Shown piece by piece: positions 23,619 to 32,445 of a stretch of 64,000 nucleotides of DNA. The notes below the pieces were generated by a model that was not told the origin of the DNA, did no database searches, and saw only the letters and a list, made by a program, of their open reading frames with translations. Within the stretch, counting starts at the first letter, position 1. Each line of letters opens with the position of its first letter. Location: contig NZ_CP034463.1 of NCBI RefSeq assembly GCF_003955715.1, positions 9,610,001 to 9,674,000 of the forward strand. Direction: 5' to 3'. Both the position numbers and the translations under genes were made by a program. The DNA is from Streptomyces aquilus (GTDB taxonomy: Bacteria; Actinomycetota; Actinomycetes; Streptomycetales; Streptomycetaceae).

Positions 23619-24380
23619 TCAGCCTGCCAGCCGGGCTTTCCAGATCTCCTCGCTGGGCCATCGCCGGGCCCAGTCGGCGGAAACCTCCGCGTAGTCGCGT
23701 GCATGCTGGGGCGCCTGAATCTCCATCAGGTCTTCGACGACGAAGCCGCAGGCCCGCAGCAGACGGAGCATCTCACCGTGCGGCAGGATGAACTGCACGT
23801 GATTCCCCCAGTGCAGCCGAGTCAGACCGAACTGCCCGCGGGACAGGGTGGTGGATACCGGACCCTCGGACGGCGCGCACAGCGCGAACAGCGGTGAGTA
23901 GCGCGAGAACACCAGGTGGCCGCCGGGAACGAGAAGCCGGGCTGCCTCCGGGATCCACTCGTAGGGGTCGCACCACAGCGAGGCGCCGTACTCGCTGATC
24001 GCCAGGTCGAACGTGTTGTCCTCGTAGGGCACCTTCTCGGCATCGCCCAGGACAAGGGGGAAGTCGATGCCGAACTCCGCCTGCATCGCGCGAGCGGTAG
24101 CGAGCTGCTTCTCCGAGACGTCGATCCCGACCGGGTGGGCTCCTGCTCTGGCCAGCCAAGCGGAAACGTAGGCAGTACCGCAGCCCAACTCAATGGTGCG
24201 CATCCCGTCGATGCCGTCGGGGAGCAGGGAAACCTGCGACTCGGGGACGGCCCACAACCCCCAGGACGGTTCCACCTGCGCCCAGTGATCACGGGCGAGC
24301 GGCCCGTGCCACGCAGCCGCCTCGTCATCCCAAAAGCGTCGGTTCTGCTCCACATGGTCCGTCGGACCGTGATGAGTCAT
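23619..24380 (-). CDS. Class I SAM-dependent methyltransferase
   Basis: The 253-residue protein has the SAM-binding motif I ELGCGTAYVSAWLAR, the acidic VGIDVSEKQ at the end of strand 2, and the LGDAEKVPYEDNTFDLAIS motif that surrounds the cofactor. The fold is of the Methyltransf_11/25 type. The start at ATG 24380 (MTHHGPTD) is chosen because homology-like sequence begins there; it has no clear ribosome site, so the transcript may be leaderless or the start may lie upstream. The substrate is unknown and no biosynthetic partners lie beside it. Confidence 0.85.
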   Translation of the reverse strand: MTHHGPTDHVEQNRRFWDDEAAAWHGPLARDHWAQVEPSWGLWAVPESQVSLLPDGIDGMRTIELGCGTAYVSAWLARAGAHPVGIDVSEKQLATARAMQAEFGIDFPLVLGDAEKVPYEDNTFDLAISEYGASLWCDPYEWIPEAARLLVPGGHLVFSRYSPLFALCAPSEGPVSTTLSRGQFGLTRLHWGNHVQFILPHGEMLRLLRACGFVVEDLMEIQAPQHARDYAEVSADWARRWPSEEIWKARLAG

Positions 24381-24691
24381 GGAGGCATTCGATCGAAATG
24401 GCTGCTGCTCCGGCAACGGAATTTCCTCGGTCCCAGGCAGTCTTGACAGCTCCACCGCCGGACGTGATACCGATCCGCCCCGCAGGAAATCCGGGAACCC
24501 GGTGCTTTGACCCTCACCGACGCATTCGCCGAGCTGAAGAGGAACGGCACCTACGCCAAGCATCGGTCTGCTCGCCGACGCCGACCTGTGGCGGGCGGCC
24601 CTGCTCGTCGTCGGCCCCGAGCTCCGGTCCTTGTCGTCGAGCCCCTGCACCGCGGGCCTGGTCGCTCTCGTGCTCAGCGAGATCGCGCGGG
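24381..24691. other. 311-bp intergenic stretch with no supported gene
   Basis: This gap lies upstream of the methyltransferase gene and downstream of the XRE regulator gene. On the plus strand near 24507-24568 a short frame reads TDAFAELKRNGTYAK, which resembles the C terminus of amino-acid-binding proteins, but it is too short to call. No terminator-like stem was noticed. Confidence 0.4.
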
Positions 24692-25579
24692 TCAGCGTCG
24701 GGGCAACCCCTCGGGTGCCGTGCCCTCGGTGGCGCTCAGGTCCTGGGTTCCTATGACGGACAGCAGTTCCAGCTGCTCGGCTCCCCGGCTTCCGGGCGGC
24801 GCGGTGAACCACAGCAGACGCTGTCGTCCGTCCTCACTGAGCAGGTTGTAGCAGTCGAGTTCGATGACGCCGAGCGTGGGGTGGACGATCTTCTTGTGGT
24901 CCTTGCGGCGTACCGCGACGTCGTGGGTGTCCCAGAGGGCCGCGAACTCCTGGCTGCGGCGGCGCAGTACGGCGACCATCCTGGTGATCTCCGCGTCCTG
25001 TCCGCGGCGGGCGGCCGCTGCCTGGAGGTCGGCCACGAACACCCGTGAATGGTGCGGGTGATCCTCGGACGGGTACCTCTCGCGCGCCTGTGGATCGGTG
25101 AACCAGCGGTACACGAAGCTTGCCGTCGGGCCGCGGTGTGCCGGGGACTTGCCGAGCAGGTCACGGGCCAGGTCGTTCTCCACCAGGGTTTCGTGCAGGT
25201 CGGTGATGACGCGCGCGGGGGTGTTGGACAGCCGGTCCAGCAGTCCGAGCAGCGCGGGCTGCACATGGGCCGACGCTGCCTGTGTCGACGGAGGGATCGG
25301 CCGTTCGGCCAGGTGGAACAGGTGGTCGCGCTCGTCGCCGTTCAGCCGCAGGGCTCGGGCGAGGGCGGCCAGGGTCTGGGCCGAGGGCTGCACGCCGTTC
25401 TTCGCGCTGCCGCGTTCCAACTCGGTGTAGTAGTCGGCCGACAGCCCTGCCAGCTGGGCGACTTCCTCGCGGCGCAGCCCGGGGACGCGCCGGCGCGGGC
25501 CTTCGGGGAGCCCGACCTCGGCGGGGCGGATGCGGTCGCGGCGTGTCCGGAGGAAGGCGCCGAGTGCTGAAAGGTTCAC
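24692..25579 (-). CDS. XRE family regulator with MmyB-like ligand domain
   Basis: The 295-residue protein begins at GTG 25579 after GAAGAG. The N terminus is an XRE helix-turn-helix (LRREEVAQLAGLSADYYTELERG, outline only) preceded by the RTRRDRI segment typical of this actinobacterial group. The C-terminal 180 residues form the PAS-like MmyB ligand-binding domain (LLDRLSNTPARVITDLHETLVEN region and the closing LLWFTAPPGS). In this family the regulator usually represses a divergently transcribed SDR or oxidoreductase and responds to a fatty-acid-like or redox ligand. Here the SDR gene at 25748 is exactly so placed, with a dyad between them. Confidence 0.9.
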   Translation of the reverse strand: MNLSALGAFLRTRRDRIRPAEVGLPEGPRRRVPGLRREEVAQLAGLSADYYTELERGSAKNGVQPSAQTLAALARALRLNGDERDHLFHLAERPIPPSTQAASAHVQPALLGLLDRLSNTPARVITDLHETLVENDLARDLLGKSPAHRGPTASFVYRWFTDPQARERYPSEDHPHHSRVFVADLQAAAARRGQDAEITRMVAVLRRRSQEFAALWDTHDVAVRRKDHKKIVHPTLGVIELDCYNLLSEDGRQRLLWFTAPPGSRGAEQLELLSVIGTQDLSATEGTAPEGLPRR

Positions 25580-25611
25580 CTCTTCATGGTCGCTCGCGCG
25601 CCGGGCCGTAG

Positions 25612-25632
25612 CCAGGGGGTGGCATCCCCTGG
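25612..25632. promoter_or_regulatory. Candidate XRE operator in the divergent region
   Basis: CCAGGGG and CCCCTGG are separated by seven bases between the XRE and SDR genes. A related AGCCCTGGCTGGGGG follows at about 25641. The placement suits a site controlling both genes. Confidence 0.4.
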
Positions 25633-25747
25633 GTAAACACAGCCCTGGCTGGGGGTGGGGGAGCGGTCGATCGTTGACGGCACAGCAGGGCGCGGCAGGG
25701 CCACGGCGAGACCGCGGCCCGACCCGCATTCACCACAGGAGTCAGTC

Positions 25748-26518
25748 ATGCCCCACCCCACTTCCCTCGACGGGCTCGCTGCCCGCGCCCAGCCCCGTGT
25801 CGCGATCGTCACCGGCGGCTCGCGCGGCATCGGCCGCCGGACCGTCGGTCGGCTGGCCGCCGACGGGTACGACGTCGTGGTCGGCTGGGCCGGCAACCAG
25901 AGCGAGGCCGAAGCAGCCGTGAAGGAGGCCGTCACCGCCGGCGTCCGGGCGATCGCGGTACGCGCCGACGTCGCCGACGAGTACGCCGTCGAGGCCCTGT
26001 TCGACGCGGCCGAGGCGGAGTTCGGCGGTGTCGACGTCGTCGTGCACGCGGCCGGGCGGGCCCACATGGCGCCGATCGCCGAGCTGGACCTGGCCGTCCT
26101 GGACGACCTGCACCGCACCAACATCCGCGGCACGTTCGTCGTCGTCCAGCAGGCAGCCCGTCGGGTGCGCCGCGGCGGTGCGATCGTGACGTTCTCGACG
26201 TCCGTGGTGGGCCTGGCCTTCCCGAACTACGGCGCGTACTCCGCCAGCAAGGGCGCGGTCGAGGCGCTGACGCTGATCCTGGCCCGGGAACTGCGGGGCC
26301 GGGACGTCACCGCCAACGCCGTCGCGCCCGGCCCCACGGCCACCGACCTGTTCCTGGACGGCAAGGACGAGGAGACCATCGCCCGGCTGGCCGCCCAGCC
26401 CCCACTGGAGCGGCTGGGCACACCGGCCGACATCGCCGAGGTCGTCGCCTTCCTGGCCTCCCCGGCCGGCCACTGGATCAACGGACAGGTCGTCCGCGCC
26501 AACGGCGGGATCATCTGA
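25748..26518 (+). CDS. Short-chain dehydrogenase/reductase (SDR)
   Basis: The 256-residue protein starts at ATG 25748 (MPHPTSLDG). It has the NAD(P)-binding TGGSRGIG at 22-29, the active-site Ser in TFSTSVVG, the YSASK motif carrying catalytic Tyr and Lys, and the C-terminal NGQVVRANGGI typical of classical SDRs of the FabG-like group. The substrate is not predictable. It is divergent from the XRE regulator and followed 77 bp later by a small tautomerase gene, so the two enzymes may be co-transcribed. Induction by loss of XRE repression is inferred from the arrangement. Confidence 0.9.
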   Translation: MPHPTSLDGLAARAQPRVAIVTGGSRGIGRRTVGRLAADGYDVVVGWAGNQSEAEAAVKEAVTAGVRAIAVRADVADEYAVEALFDAAEAEFGGVDVVVHAAGRAHMAPIAELDLAVLDDLHRTNIRGTFVVVQQAARRVRRGGAIVTFSTSVVGLAFPNYGAYSASKGAVEALTLILARELRGRDVTANAVAPGPTATDLFLDGKDEETIARLAAQPPLERLGTPADIAEVVAFLASPAGHWINGQVVRANGGII

Positions 26519-26595
26519 ACCGCCCGCGGCTCCCCATCGATCAACGAACGCCCCTGCCACGACGACAGCCTCTCTGAGAGAAGGAACGACCAGCC

Positions 26596-26826
26596 ATGCC
26601 TTTCGCGAACTTCAAGGTCCCCGAGAAGACCCTCACCCCGAAGCAGAAGGAGGAGATCGTCACCCGTACCACCGAGCTGTACGTCGAGATCTACGGCGAG
26701 CGCGCCCGCGCCAACACCATGGTGCTGGTCGAAGAGGTCGCCGACGGCGGCTGGGGCATCTCCGGCGATGTGCTGACCCTCGCCATGCTCGGTGAGGCGA
26801 CACCGACCGACACGAGCGAGGACTGA
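26596..26826 (+). CDS. 4-oxalocrotonate tautomerase family protein
   Basis: The 76-residue protein begins M-P, so the mature protein would expose the catalytic Pro-1 of the tautomerase superfamily. Length and pattern (VPEKTLTPKQKEEIVTRTTE then an RANTMVLVEEV strand) fit a small hexamer-type 4-OT subunit. It follows the SDR gene by 77 bp and precedes a strong terminator and the AraC/resorcinol genes. A role in aromatic ring-cleavage product handling is possible but is not shown by the sequence. Confidence 0.85.
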   Translation: MPFANFKVPEKTLTPKQKEEIVTRTTELYVEIYGERARANTMVLVEEVADGGWGISGDVLTLAMLGEATPTDTSED

Positions 26827-26848
26827 CCGCACCGGCCGTCATCCGGCC

Positions 26849-26881
26849 AGGAAACGGCCGCTGTGAGCCAGGCCGTTTCCT
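26849..26881. terminator. Terminator after the tautomerase gene
   Basis: AGGAAACGGCC and GGCCGTTTCCT form a perfect 11-bp stem with an 11-base loop, 23 bp past the stop codon. It separates the SDR-tautomerase unit from the AraC gene. Confidence 0.75.
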
Positions 26882-26937
26882 CGCCTTCGCGGTCCGACGA
26901 GTTGGGAACCCGGGTTCGCGGATCTAGTCTCTGAACC

Positions 26938-27888
26938 ATGCACTCGGCACCCCCGGCAGCGCCCCGTCCGGCGCAGGTGTTCTCGACGGCACACCTGCCG
27001 CCGGGGGAGCGGCTGCGGGCCTGGGAGGAGCACAACGCCGACGCGTTGATCGCCCTGACGTGCCGCACCTCGGGCGGCGCGGACTTCCGGGCACGCGAGG
27101 ACAACCTCGACCTCGGGCGGGTGCATCTGGCCCGTGTCCGCACCACGGCGCACATGGTCGAGCGTCCCGCCGACCTCATCGAACGGCGGCCCACGGGTTC
27201 CGTCGCGATCTACGTCTCGCTGCGCGGGGAGGCCCTGTTCCAGCAGGCGGGCCGACGGCAGGTCGTCCGCCCCGGCGACGTCCTGGTCTGCGACGCGGAC
27301 GGCAGCTTCGTCCGCGGGTTCGGCCAGGGTCTGGACGAACTGGCGGTGCGCGTGGACCGCGGCGCGCTGCCGGAGGGTGTGCGCGTCGGGGAACCGCTCA
27401 TCGTGCGGCGTGACGAGAGCAATCCGTACGGCCGCGCGCTCGCCCGCATCGTCGGACGCGCCGTCGGAGTCGAGGGCGCGACCCGGCCCGACGAGCAGGC
27501 CGTCGTCGACCTGGCGTCGGTGCTCGTGAGCGACGGGGCCACGCGCCCGCCCGTCGTGCACCGCGCGCTCGCCTGCGCCCTCGTCGAGGACCGGCTGGAC
27601 GATCCGCGCCTGTCGGCCCCCGAGGTCGCCGCCGCCGTCGGCATCAGCGTCCGTCAGCTCACCCGCGTCTTCGCCGACGCGGGCACGACGTTCCCGCGCT
27701 ACGTCCTCGGCCGGCGCCTCGAAGTCGCCCACGGACTGCTGACCGGGCCGGCCGCCGCCGAGGTGCGCACGGCGACCGTGGCGGCCAGGTGCGGATTCAG
27801 CTCGGTCGCCCACTTCTCGCAGACCTTCCACGCCCGGTTCGGCATCACGGCGGGCGAGTTGCGCCGTACGGCCGCGAAGCGGGACTGA
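26938..27888 (+). CDS. AraC family regulator of the resorcinol cluster
   Basis: The 316-residue protein has an AraC-binding-like N-terminal domain (YVSLRGEALFQQAG, RPGDVLVCDADG) and a C-terminal double helix-turn-helix (LSAPEVAAAVGISVRQLTRVF and the FSSVAHFSQTFHARFGITAGELRR region). It lies directly upstream of the resorcinol hydroxylase gene on the same strand, with a 158-bp gap that must hold the catabolic promoter. By position it is the likely activator of the pathway, with the aromatic substrate or an intermediate as inducer. That role is inferred from context. Confidence 0.9.
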   Translation: MHSAPPAAPRPAQVFSTAHLPPGERLRAWEEHNADALIALTCRTSGGADFRAREDNLDLGRVHLARVRTTAHMVERPADLIERRPTGSVAIYVSLRGEALFQQAGRRQVVRPGDVLVCDADGSFVRGFGQGLDELAVRVDRGALPEGVRVGEPLIVRRDESNPYGRALARIVGRAVGVEGATRPDEQAVVDLASVLVSDGATRPPVVHRALACALVEDRLDDPRLSAPEVAAAVGISVRQLTRVFADAGTTFPRYVLGRRLEVAHGLLTGPAAAEVRTATVAARCGFSSVAHFSQTFHARFGITAGELRRTAAKRD

Positions 27889-28046
27889 GCGAGCGCGGGC
27901 GAACCATCGTCGCCACGGCGGCGAAGCGCCCTCGAAACAGCCGCGTCATACGGATTTCGGCCGTCCTCCAGCCCGTCCCGCCCGATGGAGTCGCGGCCGG
28001 GGGCAGGCTGCCTTCAACGCACCGCGAGAAGAAGGCGAGAGCCCCC

Positions 28047-29837
28047 ATGCCCGAGTTCAACGACGGTCAGGAAGAGACCGGACTCCCGACCTCGTCGCAC
28101 GTCGAGACCGATGTCCTGATCGTCGGCTCCGGCCCGGCCGGCGCCTCGGCGGCGCTGTTCCTGTCGACCCTGGGGATCGACAACATCGTGATCACCAAGT
28201 ACCGGTGGACCGCGAACACGCCCCGGGCGCACATCACCAACCAGCGGGCGATGGAGATCTTCCGCGACATGGGGATCGAGGACCAGGTGCTGGCCGACGC
28301 CACCGCTCATGACCTCGTCGGTGACACCGTCTTCTGCACCTCCATCGCGGGCGAGGAGATCGGTCGTATCCACACCTGGGGCACCCGGCCCGACCGGGAG
28401 GCGGACTACCGGCTCGCCTCGCCCTGCCTCACCGTGGACATCCCGCAGACCTATCTCGAACCGATCCTGGTCAAGAACGCCACCGTCCGCGGCACCCAGA
28501 CCCGTTTCTCCACGGAGTACCTCTCGCACACGCAGGACGACACGGGCGTCACCGTCCGGGTCCGTGACCGGCTCACCGGCCACGCGTACGACATCCGTGC
28601 GAAGTACCTCATCGGCGCCGACGGTGCCCGCTCCCGGGTCGCCGAGGACATCGGCCTGCCCTACGAGGGCGCGATGGACATCGCCGGTTCGATGAACATC
28701 ACCTTCAAGGCCGACATCGCGTCCTACGTCGGCCACCGGCCGTCCGTCCTGTACTGGGTGATCCAGCCCGGCGCCAACGTCGGCGGCATCGGCGCGGGCC
28801 TGGTGCGGATGGTCCGCCCCTGGGACGAGTGGCTCATCGTATGGGGCTACGACATCAACTCCGAGCCCCCCGTGGTCGACGAGACCGAGGCCATCCGCAT
28901 CGTGCGCCAGCTGCTCGGCATCCCGGACCTCGACGTCGAGATCACCGGCACCAGCCTCTGGGGCAACAACGAGATGTACGCCACCCACCTCCACAAGGGC
29001 CGTGTCTTCTGCGCCGGAGACGCCGTCCACCGCCACCCGCCGAGCAACGGCCTGGGCTCCAACACCAGCGTCCAGGACTCCTACAACCTGGCCTGGAAGC
29101 TCGCCGCCGTGCTGCGCGGCCAGGCCGACCCGTCGCTCCTCGACACGTACTCGGCGGAGCGGGCGCCCGTCGCGAAGCGGATCGTCACCCGGGCCAACAA
29201 GTCCAGCCGCGAGTTCGTCGACCTCTTCCAGGCCCTCGGCGTGCTCGACGCCAAGGACGAGGACGAGATGCGGGCCCTGATCGAGGAGCGGAAGGCCAAC
29301 ACCCCCGAAGGCGCTGCCAAGCGGGCCGCGCTGGTGGCGGCGATGGAGACCAAGAACTACGAGTTCAACGCACACGGCGTCGAACTCGGCCAGTTCTACG
29401 AGTCCGCCGCCGTCCTCTCTGACGGCACCCGGCCCGCGCCGAGCAGGGACGAGGACCTCTACCACGTCATGTCCACCAGCCCCGGCGCGCACCTCCCGCA
29501 CGCCTGGGTCGGCGACAACGTCACCAAGCTCGCCCTGATGGACCTGGCGCCGTACACCCGCTGGACCCTGATCACGGGCATCTCCGGTGAGGACTGGGCC
29601 GGCGCGGCCGAGAAGGTCGCCCGGGACCTCGGCATCCCGCTCGAAACGGTGGTGATCGGCCCGGGCCGCGAGGTGACGGACCTCTACTACGACTGGGCCA
29701 AGCTGCGTGAGGTCGAGGAGTCCGGGGCGATCCTGGTGCGCCCCGACAAGCACGTCGCCTGGCGCTCCATGAGCCTCGCCGACGACCCCGCGGCGGCGCT
29801 GCGCGGCGCCCTCACCCAGCTCCTCGGAAAGGCCTGA
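28047..29837 (+). CDS. FAD-dependent aromatic hydroxylase (resorcinol hydroxylase-like)
   Basis: The 596-residue protein starts at ATG 28047 and has the three flavin signatures of class A aromatic hydroxylases: GSGPAG at 27-32, the middle YLIGADGARS motif, and GRVFCAGDAVHRHPP followed by GLGSNTSVQDSYNLAWKLA. A thioredoxin-like C-terminal domain follows. It resembles 2,4-dichlorophenol and resorcinol monooxygenases. Because the two downstream genes encode hydroxyquinol 1,2-dioxygenase and maleylacetate reductase, its likely job is NAD(P)H-dependent conversion of resorcinol, or a similar phenol, to hydroxyquinol. The next gene starts 3 bp after its stop, so this is an operon. Confidence 0.9.
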   Translation: MPEFNDGQEETGLPTSSHVETDVLIVGSGPAGASAALFLSTLGIDNIVITKYRWTANTPRAHITNQRAMEIFRDMGIEDQVLADATAHDLVGDTVFCTSIAGEEIGRIHTWGTRPDREADYRLASPCLTVDIPQTYLEPILVKNATVRGTQTRFSTEYLSHTQDDTGVTVRVRDRLTGHAYDIRAKYLIGADGARSRVAEDIGLPYEGAMDIAGSMNITFKADIASYVGHRPSVLYWVIQPGANVGGIGAGLVRMVRPWDEWLIVWGYDINSEPPVVDETEAIRIVRQLLGIPDLDVEITGTSLWGNNEMYATHLHKGRVFCAGDAVHRHPPSNGLGSNTSVQDSYNLAWKLAAVLRGQADPSLLDTYSAERAPVAKRIVTRANKSSREFVDLFQALGVLDAKDEDEMRALIEERKANTPEGAAKRAALVAAMETKNYEFNAHGVELGQFYESAAVLSDGTRPAPSRDEDLYHVMSTSPGAHLPHAWVGDNVTKLALMDLAPYTRWTLITGISGEDWAGAAEKVARDLGIPLETVVIGPGREVTDLYYDWAKLREVEESGAILVRPDKHVAWRSMSLADDPAAALRGALTQLLGKA

Positions 29838-29840
29838 CCC

Positions 29841-30896
29841 GTGCGGTTCACCCACGAGACACTGCCCCAACGGGTCGTCTTCGCACCCGGCGAGGCCACG
29901 ACCGCCGTGGCGGCAGAAGTGGCCGCGCTGAAGGCCACGAAGGTGATGCTCATCGCCGCGCAGACGGAGGCGGCCCTCGCCGGCCGCGTCGCCGCGGGCC
30001 TGCCGGTGGCGGTGCGCCACGACGAGGTCGTCATGCATGTCCCGGTCGACGTCGCCGAGCGCGCCCGCAAGGCCGCGGTCGAAGGGGCCGTGGACGCGCT
30101 GGTGTGCGTCGGTGGCGGCTCGACGACCGGGCTGGCCAAGGCGGTCGCGCTGACGACCGGCCTGCCGATCGTGGCCGTCCCCACCACGTACGCCGGCTCG
30201 GAGGCGACGAACGTCTGGGGCCTGACCGAGGGCGAGGTGAAGAGCACCGGCGTCGACCCACGGGTCCTGCCGCGCTCGATCGTCTACGACGCCTCGCTCA
30301 TGCTCACCCTGCCGGTGGAGATGTCCGTGGCCAGCGGCCTCAACGCCCTGGCCCACTGCGTCGACTCCATGTGGGCTCCGCGCGCAGACCCGATCGACCG
30401 GGCCCTGGCGGGGGAGGGGATCCGGGGCCTGGCCCGCGGCCTGCCCGCCGTGGCCGCCGACCCGGCCGGGCTCGAAGGACGCCAACAGACCCTCTACGGG
30501 GCCTACTTGGCCGCGGTCGCGTTCGCCTCAGCCGGCTCGGGCATGCACCACAAGATCTGCCATGTGCTGGGCGGCATGTTCAACCTCCCGCACGCCCAGA
30601 CCCACGCGGTGGTGCTGCCGCACGTGCTCGCCTTCAACGCCCAGGCCGTACCGGAGACCGAGCGGCGCATCGCCGAGGCCTTCGGCAGCCCGACGGCGGT
30701 CGCGGGACTCGCCGCACTGCGCGAGGCGCTCGGCGCTCCCCGGGCGCTGCGCGACTACGGCATGCCCGAGGACGGCATCGCCCGGGCCGTCGCCCCCGTA
30801 CTCGCCGCCGTCCCCGCCGACAACCCCACCGCTGTCACCGAGCAGAACCTCACCGCGCTGCTGCGCGCGGCCTGGGAAGGACGTGACCCCGCATGA
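29841..30896 (+). CDS. Maleylacetate reductase
   Basis: The 351-residue protein starts at GTG 29841, three bases after the hydroxylase stop. It is an iron-alcohol-dehydrogenase fold enzyme with [15 protein letters not shown] as the nucleotide-binding loop and His-containing motifs [26 protein letters not shown] and [14 protein letters not shown]. The length fits maleylacetate reductases (about 350), shorter than ordinary iron alcohol dehydrogenases. It would reduce maleylacetate to 3-oxoadipate with NAD(P)H, feeding central metabolism. It overlaps the next gene by 4 bp (ATGA). Confidence 0.93.
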   Translation: MRFTHETLPQRVVFAPGEATTAVAAEVAALKATKVMLIAAQTEAALAGRVAAGLPVAVRHDEVVMHVPVDVAERARKAAVEGAVDALVCVGGGSTTGLAKAVALTTGLPIVAVPTTYAGSEATNVWGLTEGEVKSTGVDPRVLPRSIVYDASLMLTLPVEMSVASGLNALAHCVDSMWAPRADPIDRALAGEGIRGLARGLPAVAADPAGLEGRQQTLYGAYLAAVAFASAGSGMHHKICHVLGGMFNLPHAQTHAVVLPHVLAFNAQAVPETERRIAEAFGSPTAVAGLAALREALGAPRALRDYGMPEDGIARAVAPVLAAVPADNPTAVTEQNLTALLRAAWEGRDPA

Positions 30897-31789
30897 CGCT
30901 CCACGATGTGTCTGCCGAGCAGGCGGCCCGCGAGGAAGACCTGATCGCGCGCGTACAGCGGTCCTTCGACTCCTGCCAGGACCCCCGCCTCAAGGAGCTG
31001 ATGCAGGCGATCGTCAAGCACCTGCACGCCTTCCTGCGCGACGTCCGCCTCACCGAGGAGGAGTGGCGCAAGGGCATCGAGTTCCTCACCGCCGTCGGCC
31101 ATCTGACCGACGACAAGCGCCAGGAGTTCATCCTGCTCTCCGACACGCTCGGGGCGTCGATGCAGACGATCGCCATCAACAACGAGGCCTACGGCGACGC
31201 CACCGAGGCCACCGTCGTCGGCCCCTTCTTCGTCGAGGACTCCCCGAGGATCGAGCCGGGCGAGGACATGTCCTTCGGAGCCGCCGGCGAGCCCTGCTGG
31301 GTCGAGGGGACCGTCTCCGACGCCGACGGGAACCCGATCGCCGGGGCGAAGATCGAGGTGTGGGAGGCGGACGAGGACGGGTTCTACGACGTCCAGTACG
31401 ACGACGACCGGGTGACAGCCCGCGCGCACCTGTTCACACAGGCCGACGGAGGCTACCGCTTCTGGGGCGTCACACCGACGCCGTACCCGATCCCGCACGA
31501 CGGTCCCGTGGGTAGGATGCTGGCGTCGACCGGCCGCTCACCGATGCGGGCCTCGCACCTGCACTTCATGGTCGAGGCGCCCGAGTGCCGCACCCTGGTC
31601 ACGCACATCTTCGTCCGGGGCGACGAACTGCTCGACTCCGACACGGTGTTCGGCGTGAAGGAGTCGCTGGTCAAGGACTTCGACCAGCACCCGGCGGGCA
31701 CGCCGACACCCGACGGGCGGGTCATCGACGGCACCTGGACACAGGTCCGCTTCGACATCGTCCTGGCCCCCGCCGACGGCCGCGGCTGA
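30893..31789 (+). CDS. Hydroxyquinol 1,2-dioxygenase (intradiol)
   Basis: The 298-residue protein has the N-terminal helical dimerisation domain (about 1-100) and the catalytic beta-sandwich of intradiol dioxygenases: [29 protein letters not shown], then [22 protein letters not shown] and [10 protein letters not shown], which carry the Tyr and His ligands of the ferric iron. The sequence is typical of the hydroxyquinol subgroup rather than catechol enzymes. It opens hydroxyquinol to maleylacetate, the substrate of the gene just upstream. Translation is coupled by the 4-bp overlap, and a terminator follows immediately. Confidence 0.93.
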   Translation: MTLHDVSAEQAAREEDLIARVQRSFDSCQDPRLKELMQAIVKHLHAFLRDVRLTEEEWRKGIEFLTAVGHLTDDKRQEFILLSDTLGASMQTIAINNEAYGDATEATVVGPFFVEDSPRIEPGEDMSFGAAGEPCWVEGTVSDADGNPIAGAKIEVWEADEDGFYDVQYDDDRVTARAHLFTQADGGYRFWGVTPTPYPIPHDGPVGRMLASTGRSPMRASHLHFMVEAPECRTLVTHIFVRGDELLDSDTVFGVKESLVKDFDQHPAGTPTPDGRVIDGTWTQVRFDIVLAPADGRG

Positions 31790-31794
31790 CCCGG

Positions 31795-31824
31795 GTCCGC
31801 GGCAGGTCCCTGCCTGCCGCGGAC
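31795..31824. terminator. Terminator of the resorcinol operon
   Basis: GTCCGCGGCAGG and CCTGCCGCGGAC form a perfect 12-bp stem with a six-base loop, five bases past the dioxygenase stop and 22 bp before the stop of the convergent gene. It probably works in both directions. Confidence 0.8.
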
Positions 31825-31845
31825 GACTCCCCGGCGAACACGGAC

Positions 31846-32235
31846 TCATGGGCTGTCCCCGCCGATGGACTCGTCGTCAGGGTCGTCGGTCGCGTACAGG
31901 GTGGGCCCGAGACGTGCGGCCAGCGTGCTTCCGGCGATCCGCGTTTGTACGACCGCGCCGTCGGCGTTCATCGTCAGCGCCGCGTAGTACCCCGACTCCC
32001 GCCAGTCCGTGGGCATGTGGAAGAAGAACTCCGTGACGTCGTCCGGGTATTCGTCGCGCAGCAGGGGAAGCAGCTCCTCCAGAGTGCAAGTGCCGCCCAG
32101 GCCGCTGATCATGACGGCCACTTGGTTCGGTGCCGGCCGCCACGCCCGCACATGGGCGTAGCCCTCCCAGTCATGGAAATGCCGCACGTAATGCTCGTCG
32201 CGGATCATTTCCGGATCAGCGCGTTCAACAGCCAA
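31846..32235 (-). CDS. Small protein of unknown function
   Basis: The 129-residue protein is not recognised. A TTG at 32235 is the preferred start because AAGGAGG lies nine bases upstream; an ATG nine codons later has no ribosome site. The sequence is soluble, with LGGTCTLEELLPLLRDEYPDD in the middle and an acidic end (DDPDDESIGG). Its layout is that of a small alpha/beta protein. It is divergent from the STAND-TPR gene across 210 bp and convergent with the resorcinol operon. A partner or immunity role beside the STAND ATPase is possible but rests on position alone. Confidence 0.65.
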   Translation of the reverse strand: MAVERADPEMIRDEHYVRHFHDWEGYAHVRAWRPAPNQVAVMISGLGGTCTLEELLPLLRDEYPDDVTEFFFHMPTDWRESGYYAALTMNADGAVVQTRIAGSTLAARLGPTLYATDDPDDESIGGDSP

Positions 32236-32445
32236 GAGGAATCCCCTCCTTCTGGGCACCCGGCTCCAACACCCCCACAACAGCAGTTCCACGGTAGGGG
32301 TGAAGGGGCGCCGGCGACCGTCCCGGGCAGTCGACGCGGGCTGTCCGAGGAGGTCAACGGAGTTCGCTGTGACGGCAATTCGATCCCGTTCCGGACCGGA
32401 CCGGGGGCGACGCAGTCGCATAGGCTGGGGTGAGCGGCGCGGCGG

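Noticed and set aside
24507..24568. Fragment TDAFAELKRNGTYAK resembling the end of an amino-acid-binding protein
   Set aside because: About 20 codons only, with no supporting sequence on either side.
28014..30485. 823-codon open frame on the minus strand
   Set aside because: Antisense of the FAD hydroxylase and maleylacetate reductase genes; biased composition only.
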